Assembly: GCF_048544455.1 (NCBI RefSeq)
Contig: NC_133532.1
Location: 89,111,156 to 89,175,155 of the forward strand
Origin: Silene latifolia
Lineage: Eukaryota > Streptophyta > Magnoliopsida > Caryophyllales > Caryophyllaceae
Length of the DNA: 64,000 nt
Direction: 5' to 3'
Below the pieces are notes generated by a model, which was not told the origin of the DNA, ran no database searches, and saw nothing but the letters and a program-made list of their open reading frames with translations. Position numbers and translations under genes: made by a program. Within the stretch, counting starts at the first letter, position 1. Each line of letters begins with the position of its first letter. Shown piece by piece: positions 44,141 to 54,510 of the stretch.

Positions 44141-45561
44141 TTGACACAGCTGTCGCAACCCTATAAAAAATAAAACCAACCGGTCTCTATAAAATGTTGT
44201 AGAGGCATTCGGGTATCGAATTCACAGGGAGATGGGAATAATGTATGCTAAACTAAGTATGCCTAAGTAACCATTTCTTTGGGGGTTGATTATTGATTCT
44301 AAACTACGGAGATAAAGAGAAAATAGATAATAAAGGAACAAGCAATGAATTATAATGAAATTACCAGAAAGAGAGAAACAGCTAGGACAGTCGATTCACC
44401 ATGGTTTTCTAGAGATCAAATCTAAGGTCAAAGGTCAGCTTGAACTCGGTCTGCAAGGTAGTGAAAAGGTCCTTTCGGTCTGCTATTCGCCCTAAAACAT
44501 TACTAACTTAGCTTCCGCCCTCATTAGAATGTCCTAATGCTCACTGTAGATCTCACCCCTTCAATCTTCCGATCTAGGTCAAGGCTATAAAATCAACTAG
44601 CTAAATGCGCTGACTCAAGCAGCTAATTGCTATTAAATGCAGTGATTAACAAAACAAACCTAATTCTAGCCATGTCTAATCACCTAATCCTAATCTCCAT
44701 AATTACCATGGCTCCCCTTATGTCCTAGCATAAGAAAATTAGCTATGCTTAATGTAAATTGAGAAATCAATAAAGACAAACGAGATAAATAACTCGAACA
44801 TGATAATAAATTACTAAAGAAAACAAGATAAAGAGCAATAGAGAAAAGAGATGACAAGAAGAATAATTGCAACAAAATAATAAATTCAAATTAAGGATCC
44901 GAAAAATACCGAATACAAAGGAATTCCAAGAAATAGAGTTTTTAGGTCTAAAAGGGTAAAGTGCCAGAAAAGAGATGATACTAATTCTATCTCTTCCGTC
45001 TTTCTTTTATTCTAGGATAGAACTAAAAATATCCAAAAGGCAAATCTAAAAAATTGCGTAAAAACATTTTAAACGTCAAAAAGTACTCGATCGAGTGGAA
45101 ACAAACTACTCGATCGAGCAGAATAAAGGTCAAACCTCTCGATCGAGTAAATCAAGTACTCGATCGAGGAACTCAGCAAACACCCTTCTCAATCGAGTAC
45201 CGCAAGTACTCGATTGATGGTTCTCTGCATCCAAAAGTACTCGATCGACCAGTATTGGCAATCAATTTAGTCGATCGAGATAGCTAGCATTATATCAGCA
45301 TAGATGAACTCAAAACACATCCCGAAGCCACTTCACGCATCCCTAGGTGACAAATTCCGGACTCCGATTCTTATTTCTCTAAAATGCATCCAAACGGGAC
45401 TGGTTAAGGCTTGATTATGCTCCTTTCCGGTTCATACCTGCAAATAATACAAGACAGACCAAAGTAGACTATTCGGGGGCATTTGTAGCTAGATACTACA
45501 TAAATAACACAGAAATGCGTGTAAATATAGGGTAAAAACCTTATATAAAATGCACGCATCA
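44141..45561 (-). repeat. 5' LTR of element B (1421 bp)
   Basis: Boundaries are set by termini (TGATGCGTGCATTT ... GCTGTGTCA on the minus strand), the adjacent primer binding site and similarity of the outer end to element A LTRs. Its partner LTR is outside the window, so the length is inferred from one copy only. The outer flank at 45562 begins ACTGT. Confidence 0.75.
45083..45290. repeat. CTCGATCGAG palindromes in element B LTR
   Basis: About eight copies (ACTCGATCGAGT core, a few with one change), irregularly spaced. It is the same motif as in the coding linker at 7606-7793 of this element. Confidence 0.85.
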
Positions 45562-47025
45562 ACTGTGACTCTAAAACATGGATGGGATTAAAAGATGGGA
45601 TAGACGCTTCTAAAACGGGACAGAAAAGAGTTTAGGGTTGGATTAGGCGTCACAGCTTCGCGGAGCTGCCTAATCCAAGCCTATACCCTTTTCCTAATCA
45701 AAGATCATTCATAATCAAACATATAGTAACATTGTGACTCTAAAACATGGATGGGATTAAAAGATGGGAAAGACGCTTCTAGAACGGGATGGAAAGGGTT
45801 TAGGATTGGATTAGGCATCACCGCTTCGCGGAGCCGCCTAATACAAACCTAAACCCTTTTGCTTAATCAAAGGTCGTTCATAATAAAACATATAGTAACA
45901 CTGTGACTCTAAAACATGGATGGGATTAAAAGATGGGATAGACGCTTCTAAAAAGGGACGGAAAAGGGTTTAAGGTTGGATTAGGCGTCACCGCTTCGCG
46001 GAGCCCCCTAATCCAACCCTAAACCCTTTTCCATAGTCAAAGGTCGTTTGTAGTGAAAAAACCCTACCCTAGGGAGGGCCGCCTAAACCCTGTAGTGGCT
46101 GGAATTAAAAGAGGGGAAAGACGCTTCTAAAACGGGACGGAAAAGGGTTTAGGGTTGGATAAGGCGTCACCGCTTCGTGGAGATGCCTAATCCAACCCTA
46201 AACCTTTTTCCTAACTCAAACGTCGTTTGTAGTACAAAAACCAAAGACTAAACCCTAGGGAGGGACGGGTGATACCCTGTCGTGGATGGGATTAAAAGAG
46301 GGGAAAGACGCTTCTAAAACGGGACGGAAAAGGGTTTAGGGTTGGATTTGGTGTCACCGCTTCGCGGAGACGCCTAATCCAACCCTAAACCCTTTTCCTT
46401 AGTCAAACGTCGTTCATAATCAAACATATAGTAAAACTGTGCCTCTAAAACATGTATGGGATTAAAAGAGGGGAAAGACGCTTCTAAAACGGGACAGAAA
46501 AGGCTTTAGGGTTGGACTAGGCGTCACCGCTTCGCGGAGACGCCTACTCCAACCCTAAACCCTTTTCCTTTGTCAAATGTCATTCATAATGAAACATATA
46601 GTAACACTGTGACTCTAAAACATGGATGGGGTTAAAAGAGGGGAAAGACGCTTCTAAAACAGGACGGAAAAATATTTAGGGTTGGATTAGGCGTCACCGC
46701 GAAGTCCCTAGGGTATAGACTTGGGTTTTTGCACTACGGACGACGTTTGACTAAGGAAAAGGGTTCACGGTTGGATTAGGCGTGGAGACGCCTTATCCAA
46801 CCCTAAACGCTTTTCCTTAGTCAAACGTCGTTCCTAGTGCAAAAACCCATGACTATACCCTATGGAGGGACGGGTTATACCCTGTCATAGATGGGATTAA
46901 AAGAGGGGAAATACGCTTCTTAAATGGGACGGAAAAGGGTTTAGGGTTGGATTACGCATCACCGCTTTGCGGAGACGCCTAATCCAACCCTAAACCCTTT
47001 TCCTTAGACAAGTTTAAATAGTAAC
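45562..47025. repeat. Tandem hairpin array, unit about 170-185 bp
   Basis: About eight units. The first three start near 45565, 45733 and 45902, a period of 168-169 bp. Each has ATGGGATTAAAAGA(G/T)GGGA, then GACGCTTCTAAAACGGGAC, then an inverted repeat: one arm reads AAAAGGGTTTAGGGTTGGAT and the other ATCCAACCCTAAACCCTTTT, around a GC-rich CACCGCTTCGCGGAG centre. In the unit at 46328-46396 the arms are about 29 bp. Two linker types alternate: one with CATATAGTAACACTGTGACTC, the other with CCCTAGGGAGGGACGGG. No ORF is present. Element B inserted at its left edge. Confidence 0.9.
46690..46800. repeat. Inverted segment inside the hairpin array
   Basis: Here the linker reads CCCTAGGGTATAGAC...GGGTTTTTGCACTACGGACG ACGTTTGACTAAGGAAAAG in the reverse orientation relative to the linker at about 46815-46870. 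One unit half is therefore flipped within the array. Confidence 0.75.
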
Positions 47026-47275
47026 ACTGTTACTTTCAGCATATATAAGGATTATTAATTTAAAAGGTATTAATACTAGAGAAAAATGTGAAGTTAGTTG
47101 GATAAAACAAACGTACTGTAGTTGAAATATTAAGTTTCCATGTGAATTCTTGAATGAAAAATCATTGTTTCATCATCAGAAATTGATTACTTTTTGCTGT
47201 GGTATGTTAGTGTCACAACAATACAGTATCCTACTACTTCTTGGTATGACATGTAACTGTAACAGCATGGCAGTA

Positions 47276-50200
47276 TCAGAGTACTATTTTTTTAGATGCT
47301 TTTACAGCTGCTTCTTCAGCTATGCGAAGAGGGCATGTTCTCTTGTCGTGGTCAACTTTTTCTTTGCAGTAGTCACATAGTCTCTTTGGCTTTGCTGCCT
47401 TTTCAATGGCTTGTGTTTTTGCTGACGTTAATCTTTCTCCGCTGCCCTTGTTGTGTGCTTTAACCGGAGGCCGGGTAGTGACTTCAGACGACGAGCTGCA
47501 GCCCAAGAGCATCTCAATTTCTTGATCTTTTGTAAGTGGTTTGACAGATAACTTATCGCGGAACTCAACTAGGAGGGATGCTAATTCGTCCATGTGAACC
47601 GTAGGCAAAGTTTTGAGAACTCCAACTGTTGCACTGAACTCTGCTTTTAGCTTGCACACATGGTTTTTATCAGACTGTGCCATATTTGAATCCTCGATGA
47701 CATTCCCATTGAAGTCAAGCCTGATAATGAAACGGCATGTTACTGCTTTATATGGTAAAAATGTTACTTTAATAAATTATTGGAGTGAGGACTCAAAGTG
47801 AAAGAGTAAGCCAAAGTTCGTAATAAAATACTGTCACTGTCACAATATATTTGAGTACGAACTTTTAAAGGGGAAGAAAGGAGATATGTCAGTGATAATG
47901 TTTTCGAATCTAATCTGTTAGTTGCGTGAGAGTTCTTGGTCCAACGATCTAAAATGTACTTGCTTTGTATTTGCCAAATTCCTTTGGCCTTGTACACCCA
48001 CACAATATGTCTACAAAGTAACCCTATTCTTTCGAAGAGTTTGCAAGCACATTCTGCATCCATGGTTGAAAGGTTAAACGTCACCTTAAAAGTTGTGTTT
48101 GATTTAGCATCTTCCATAAAAATTATCCGCAGATTGTCTTCCTTGACAAAGTCAGCGACACCACATGATATAGCAGCCTTTACGTCCTCTTGGAACATCT
48201 TAAACACAGCATGTGTGTATACAATAGCACCATGTTTTTCTAAATGTATGTTTGTGTCTAGGTTAGGTAATGAGTGGTCGCTGTCATAATCATCGCACCT
48301 TTGTGTGTAGCGCTGCTGGTCCATAGCAGTTTGGAACCTAGTAATAATGTGACAAGGGCACAACAACATATGAATTATGTAACAATGATACAATAATGGT
48401 GTTACTGTAACGTAATCTATTTACAGAGATTGTAACCAAAGGAACAGAGATGTTTGTTTACCTCATCCAAAATTCGACCAATGTACCATAGTGATTCTCA
48501 TACCGTTTGAAAAAAGAATTTGAACATTCGGATCGCTGTGTTATTCTTAATATGCAGCCCATGGGAAGGTCACGATGGTAGGCAGGAATCAAATGGTTTC
48601 GGTCATTGAACATTGTAGATAAGCGGTCATTATCTTCCAGTCGAAAATCTGAAATAAGTTTCTGGCACTTTTATTCAAACTCAAACGGTTCCAAATCAGA
48701 GTCCCAGACGACAGCGTTGAAGCGAGTAAGAAAGTCGCTGTCTTTGCAGAGTGCTAAACCCACTTTGTCTGTGATCTTTTGCGTTATATGCCACATGCAA
48801 TAACGATGCCAAACTTGCTTGAACACAGAGGGGAGGGGCTTTTTTATACCAGGGCATTGATCCGTGATAAGGAAATGGGGCTCCTTTTAACCCACAGCAG
48901 TCAATAAATGCTGAAAGGTCCATTTGAAGGACTCTTCATCTTCGTGTAACAGTAAACAAGCAGCGCAAAACACCGACTTTCTGTGGTGATTAACACCTAT
49001 GAATGGTGTAAAAACCATATCATACTTGTTTGTGCCATAGGTGGGGTCAAAGCTCACAACATCCCCAAAGAATGAGTAGTTTCTAATTGATATGGAATCA
49101 GCCCAAATAACCTTCGTAGGCAAAGTAAAAATGGGGCTGGGTGGCTTTAAGCTTTTCAAGACAATCAAGGAAAAGGTCAGCATCTCTTTCCCTTATATAA
49201 CACTTGATATCTCTTTGAAAGGTTTTTAAGTCCACCAATGTAGCACCTATATTTTGATACCCATGTACAAGCTGCATGCTTAACCTGCCTGAGAGTCTTT
49301 GAAGCCCCGATGTTCAACTTGGAATTGTCCAATATAAGCTGTTTGTGAAACATGTCAAGGCATCTCAAAATCATTTCGAGATCTCGATTATAAACAAAGG
49401 TTAGATGATGGTTATGAAACTCAGAAAAGTCGTCAATCATAGCAGGTCCCTCAAGCCCATTAAGAAGGGCAAATCTAACGTAAGCTCTGAGCCAATTCTT
49501 GTGATTTTAATGCGCCTTTTAACTGTTTCAACTGTGGAAGAGCTGTCACCATTATTATGCTCATTGACAGGAATGTAACGCAATTTTTTTTTTATTTCCC
49601 CTAAACCCTTGACGATTACAGACTATAAAATTTTGGTGTGCTATACCACCTCGATGTTTTTTGGCAGTGTACTTCCTGGGAGTAAAACCACATGCGCATG
49701 CGTAAACCCCGTAGAATTCAATTCCTGCCTCAAGTTAGCTGAAAACTGTACCAATTGTAGGTCTGAACTTGCTCTCAACTATACGAATCCACCTCTCGCT
49801 TCCATTAGGTGTATGAGACAAAACTAGCTGATTATTTGGTTGAATATTGGGGTGTTGTTGTGCGATTGGCGTAGAAAGGACTAGATTTACAATACTGGAC
49901 TCTGTAATATAAAAGGGAAGTAATGTTACAGTAACACTGTTACTATCACAATATAAGTACACATTTAGCTAAAACTTCTTCAAAAGTAATAGACTCTGCA
50001 ATTTTAAAGTGGGAATAACACTATCATTTAGCTAAAACTTCATCAAAAGAAGGTACTTACACAATTATACAGTAACACGTTTTCATAATTATTTCAAGTT
50101 CAGTGCTGACAGCAAGTTGTAATGTTATAGTAATGATATTATATTAACAGGTGTCGAATATTTTAAGAACGCTGATTTAATCCCCATAATTACTAAAAAT

Positions 50201-50706
50201 TTCATGAAAACAAATAAAGGTTTTAATATGACAATGTCAGAACTCTATTTGTTTTGACAAACACTAAGAACACATATAATCTAAATCCTTCTAAATTGAT
50301 TGACCTAAGATTCAGCTGATGTCTATAAATTAATGTGAAATAGGAGACAAATTACAATACAGAAAAGCTCGAATGAGAAAGTGAAAAGCATAATTGCAAT
50401 TCATTTGTATACCTACATCAATTCAATCAAAACATTGCATACGAACAACAACAAAACCTAGGTCTGATGCGATTGAGCGGAAAATCGTAATCTCGAGCTA
50501 AAATAACAGAATTGCACAGTATGTTGAACGATTATTAATGATAACTGAAACTTAATAGTAGGAAATAAAAAGTATGAACAGAAATTGCAAAGCTACATCA
50601 ATTTAACAACAATGAAAACCTGAAATCAAAGAATAAAAAACCTAAAAAGCAAAGGATTCATGAAATTACCTGCGCACATGGTGTTCTCTGTAGAATCGGA
50701 ATCCAT
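47276..50706 (-). pseudogene. FAR1/MULE transposase gene 1, broken, with intron
   Basis: Minus strand. Exon 1 is predicted at 50706-50670 (MDSDSTENTMCA) with donor GTAA; exon 2 begins at 49901 after acceptor ATTACAG and keeps frame. The protein shows PNGSERWIRIVESKF, then a TAA inside GTVFS-stop-LEAGIEFY, and FAR1-type ACGFTPRK and FIVCNRQGF. Later come RRIKITRIGSELT, the MULE core VVSFDPTYGTNKYDMVFTPF and ITDQCPG, WHITQKI, a SWIM zinc finger (CACKLFERIGLLCRH) and a C-terminal knuckle-like CDYCKEKVDHDKRTC at 47276-47400. Several stops and frameshifts break it. It would act as a nuclear transposase; a domesticated FAR1-related factor is unlikely given the lesions. Confidence 0.85.
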
Positions 50707-52079
50707 ACTAGTAACAAAAAGCTAAAAACAAGGAAAATGGAATTGTATGAACGTACTGAATTCAAAAATGAATTGAAAATAGAAATTAGGTTGATTGAAT
50801 TGAACGAAATGATAGAAAGTTGATTGAATTGTTGAATGAATTGATTCGAGAATTGAACGCGAAGACGACGAAAGAAACAGACAAATTCGTAGAGAGAGAA
50901 AGAGAGTGAATGCAGAGAGAGAGAGAGAGTAAAATTGAATTATGAGGGAAGCTATGAAATCTAAACTTTATATACATTAATTATAATTTGTGAGGATTAA
51001 TCTCAGCCGCGCATTTGTTTTAAATCTAGTGGTTGAGATTCGCAGGACGGACTCGCCTAAGATACCTAGACTCACCGGATGCAATTTCTATATATATATT
51101 TGAGGCGGGATCCGGTGAGTCCACCTAAATATTTGAGTCCATAAGTCCATCCAAAATATCACGCGTAAGGCGAAAGAATATCACGCTAAAAACTGACAGA
51201 AAAAAAGGCGCTTAAACTTCTAAAAGTAGAAAAACCGTTTATTTTTTAAAAAACTGTTTCTCTCTCTAAAAATCACACAAAAACAAATACTCCCTAAAAA
51301 ATCTCACTGAAAATCCGCAAAAACCTAAGATTCAAAGACGATATCAACTGAATTTCAACAATATAGATTCAATCGTTCAATCCTTTGCATAATATCAGTT
51401 GAATTTCAAAATTAGGTTGAAGAATCGTCGAGGTACGCTCTAATCACTTTCTATTACATTTTTGCGATTTTTGTTCATCTTTTGCAGTTTTAATTTGATT
51501 ATACATATTGATTTTGTTCTTAATTACTGTAATCAAGTTCAAATATATGATAAAAAAAGCATTTAAGCACTAATTTTCGACTTGTTAATGAGTTTAAATG
51601 CTTACTTTCAAGTTGTTGTTGTAAATTTATACAATGTCTTAGTTGTTAATGAGTTTAAACAGTATTTTGTTGATAACATGGATACATTGAACAAAAAACT
51701 ATGATCGATTGTAGTTGTAGATGTTTTTTAGTTGTTTTGTTTTTTTCAATCGCGAAAAATAGGGTTAGCTATTGTTCAATGTGAAATTTAGTGTTAACCA
51801 GTAAATTTCGACTTGTTAATGAGGAATGTCTCGTTTTCTGTTGATATAAGTGTGATACTATTAAGACTAGGTAGTGATACTATTTAAATTTGATAGTTTA
51901 GGTCAATTGAGAAACATTTCTTTAACCAGTGATACTGTTAAGTATAAGGTGTGACACTGTTAAGGATAGGTTGTGATACTATGCTGTAACGTGATACTTT
52001 TATTTATATGATCTAATACTATTATGAACAGAATGTGATACTATTAAAATTTTAAATGCAGATAGTTACTAGCAAGAAA
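50707..52079. other. Divergent spacer between FAR1-like gene 1 and Ulp1 region
   Basis: Shared upstream region of two divergent genes. It has a GA microsatellite (about 50881-50930), a perfect 12-bp inverted repeat GACTCACCGGAT at 51069-51080 and 51110-51121 around a TATATATATA loop, and an A/T-rich stretch with GTGATACTATTAA-like repeats at 51845-52050. A probable acceptor AG at 52060-52061 precedes the first ATG of the Ulp1 region, so an untranslated 5' exon may lie near 51300-51430. Confidence 0.55.
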
Positions 52080-54467
52080 ATGGAACTGGCAGTTACAGAT
52101 GAACCTAACACAACCATTGGGGAAAAGAGGCCAATAGCTGCAATTGATAATGTTGAAGAAACAACATTAAAGAAGTATAAACGTAGGAAAACAAAGAATA
52201 ACAAATAACACAATACTATGGAGCTGGTGGAACAAAACACCAACAAAGAAGTCGCAATTGAAGAAGTTGAGCAGCCTAAGGTACACAAAAAGAAGGGAAC
52301 AGAATTTCAGACTAAGTGCAGGCCGAGAAAGAGAAGGCCAATGAGGTTCCCGATGTGGTGACTCAATTGGACGAGGCTGTTAATCAGTTCAATTCAGGGA
52401 AGGGAGTTGAAAAAGATGTTGTGGTTGATAAGGAGCCTGTTGAAACAGATCTTGTGGTTGATAAAATGAATGACGATAGTAATGTGGTGACTAAATTAAA
52501 AGAAATTTTAACAAATGTTGGTTTAGATACAGCAGGGAAGGGAAATATCAGTGAAAATTTGTTGCACTCAGACAGAGTACCTGCTTCAGCCGATATGGTA
52601 CCTCACAATTTGGGGTGTACTTTTCAATGTGGTTTGCCAGTCAAAGATGATATCCTTGTATCAGAATCAATGTTCGAAGCGAAATTTATTTGAACCTGTC
52701 TTGAAGAATCGGAAGGACATCATGGATTATTGCTTCCTTACGGACCATACGTTCAGCAAGTTGTAAGTCACTCTTTAAACAATTTTTTAAATGTAAGACA
52801 TGACTTAATTTGCACCATATTAGTACTTTAAAAAATAACTAATATGCTAATATTTTTGCAACATGGTATAGAGAAATTGTCTGCAACTTTGGAACTTACC
52901 ATTGTATACAAAGGGAAGATATTGAGTTTTTGTTGCCTAACACGAAGATAGAAGCAGTGGTAATTGAGGCATGGGCAATATTGCTCAATGAGTTCCAAAT
53001 TGCTCAAAAGGGAAACGACAAATTGACAAGAATTTTCTATGGCATTGCCCACTCGGTATTTAAACACACACACATTTATCATCTTTTAAATTAGGTATTG
53101 TAGAATGTGTGTTATGGAGACTAATAAGATGCCCTTATGAACAACAGGGTGATATAGAAAAAATCTTAAAATTCGATGAAGATAATATTGATGAATTGGC
53201 AAAACTTAAGCAAACAGTATATGACACATGGGATACGTGGTCGGCTCTTTTTAAGGAGCCACTGAATTTGAATTCATATATGGTAAGACATTTCTACTTT
53301 TATCAGTGATATTGTTATGTATAATGTATGATATTGTTAGCAGTTACTGTTGATATTGTTCTTAAAAACAATTCTTAAATTCAACTGTGATATTGTGCAC
53401 AATATTGTGTGATATTGTTACTTCTTAATTGTGATATTGTCTCCAAAAAATGAAAATGAATGACTTTTTTTTTCTAATATTTAACAGTGTGATATTATTA
53501 TGTACAATGGTTGACATTGTTTTATAGCTTCTAATAAAATAACAACAGTGGATATGGATTTAAAAGTCTTTTAACTTTGATATTGTTTCGGTACAAACTC
53601 TGATATTATTGAGTACACTGGTTGATATTATTTTACAACATACAAAAAAAACTTCAGAGGGACAAAAAATATTATTAAGAATGATATTGACTAGTATGTA
53701 CTGTGATATTTTTATTCATATTTTTGTAATATTGTTTCCTAATATTATTGTTTCATGTAAAGGTGTTCATACATTTGGTCTATGAAGAGCACTACGTCTG
53801 TATCTGTGTTGACTTGAAGAGGCAGAAAATGTTCTATTTGGACAACAGAGAGTATGATGAATTCCAAGACGAGGAGCACGTACACATGGCTCATATGGCT
53901 GTAAGTACAATATTGAAAACAAAGAACTAATGGTATAATGGTTTTGTTCGATAAGCTTGAAATTGAAAAGTTGTTTACATTAATAATATACAGGGGACTC
54001 TTTATGGTGAATACCTCAACACGAAAGGTACTGAAAGTGGGCTAAAAGTGAAGGACTACGAAATGAATAATGTGAAGTTTCATTGGCAATTAAAAGAGTT
54101 GAACCTGGACTGTGGCCTATTCATGATGTTTCACATGATGTTCTTTGTTGGTGAGCCTTTTGATTCTGAACTAAGCGATGCAAAGATGAGACAGTTATAC
54201 ATGGGAGAGATTGCAGCAACGCTCGAATTGAGTGATTTGAATAAAGATAGGAGTCAGGTATGGAAGAGAGTTACAGCCCTTAATGCCACAAAAGGTATAT
54301 TGTTACCTAAATTGCTGGCAAAAAGACAAAGAGAAAAAAAACCAAAGCAAGAGAGAAAGGGGTGGGCAAAACAAAGTTCAGACGCCGCTATCGAAAATAA
54401 AAGGTTATATTTTAAAACACTGACTTCTACATTGTACAGTCCTAATTTTTTTTTATTATTATTATAA
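52080..54467 (+). pseudogene. Ulp1-like (C48) cysteine protease module 1, multi-exon
   Basis: First ATG 52080 (MELAVTDEPNTTIGEKRP), with a basic KKYKRRKTKNNK then a stop at 52206. Coding resumes in another frame at 52316-52693. The protease part is split by introns: exon about 53148-53282 (donor GTAAGA), exon 53763-53900 (donor GTAAGT) with VFIHLVYEEHYVCICVDL and FYLDNREYD, and exon from 53994 with VKFHWQLKELNLDCGLFMMF. His (EEHY), Asp/Asn region (LDN) and Cys (LDCG) fit the Ulp1 H-D-C order. SUMO-type isopeptidase activity is known for the family; here it is inferred only. Ulp1-like genes are carried by some plant MULEs, which fits the neighbouring transposases. The early stop suggests decay or an unrecognised splice. 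Confidence 0.68.
53300..53760. repeat. TGATATTGTT decamer-rich intron
   Basis: Roughly twelve copies of (T)GATATTGTT or close variants at irregular spacing within an intron of Ulp1 module 1. Confidence 0.75.
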
Positions 54468-54510
54468 ATACAAAATATATATTGAATACTGTAATATAAA
54501 ATGTTTCTAG

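Larger units (their letters stand above)
6442..45561 (-). mobile_element. Element B: Athila-like Ty3/gypsy element, interrupted by A, S and C
   Basis: Oldest element of the nest. Its pieces, in minus-strand order, are the 5' LTR (45561-44141), a tRNA-Asp type primer binding site, gag N-terminus (43985-43741), gag middle (32726-32081), gag C-terminus (8201-7978), and the gag-protease linker plus protease (7887-6442). Reading continues across the insertion sites of C and S once one copy of each TSD is removed. The RT, integrase and 3' LTR would lie beyond element A, off the left edge. B carries stops and frameshifts throughout and is inactive. The only outer flank visible is the hairpin array at 45562. 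Confidence 0.85.

Noticed and set aside
45054-45287. 77-aa ORF over the element B LTR palindromes
   Set aside because: Kept open by the palindromic motif; no domain, inside an LTR.
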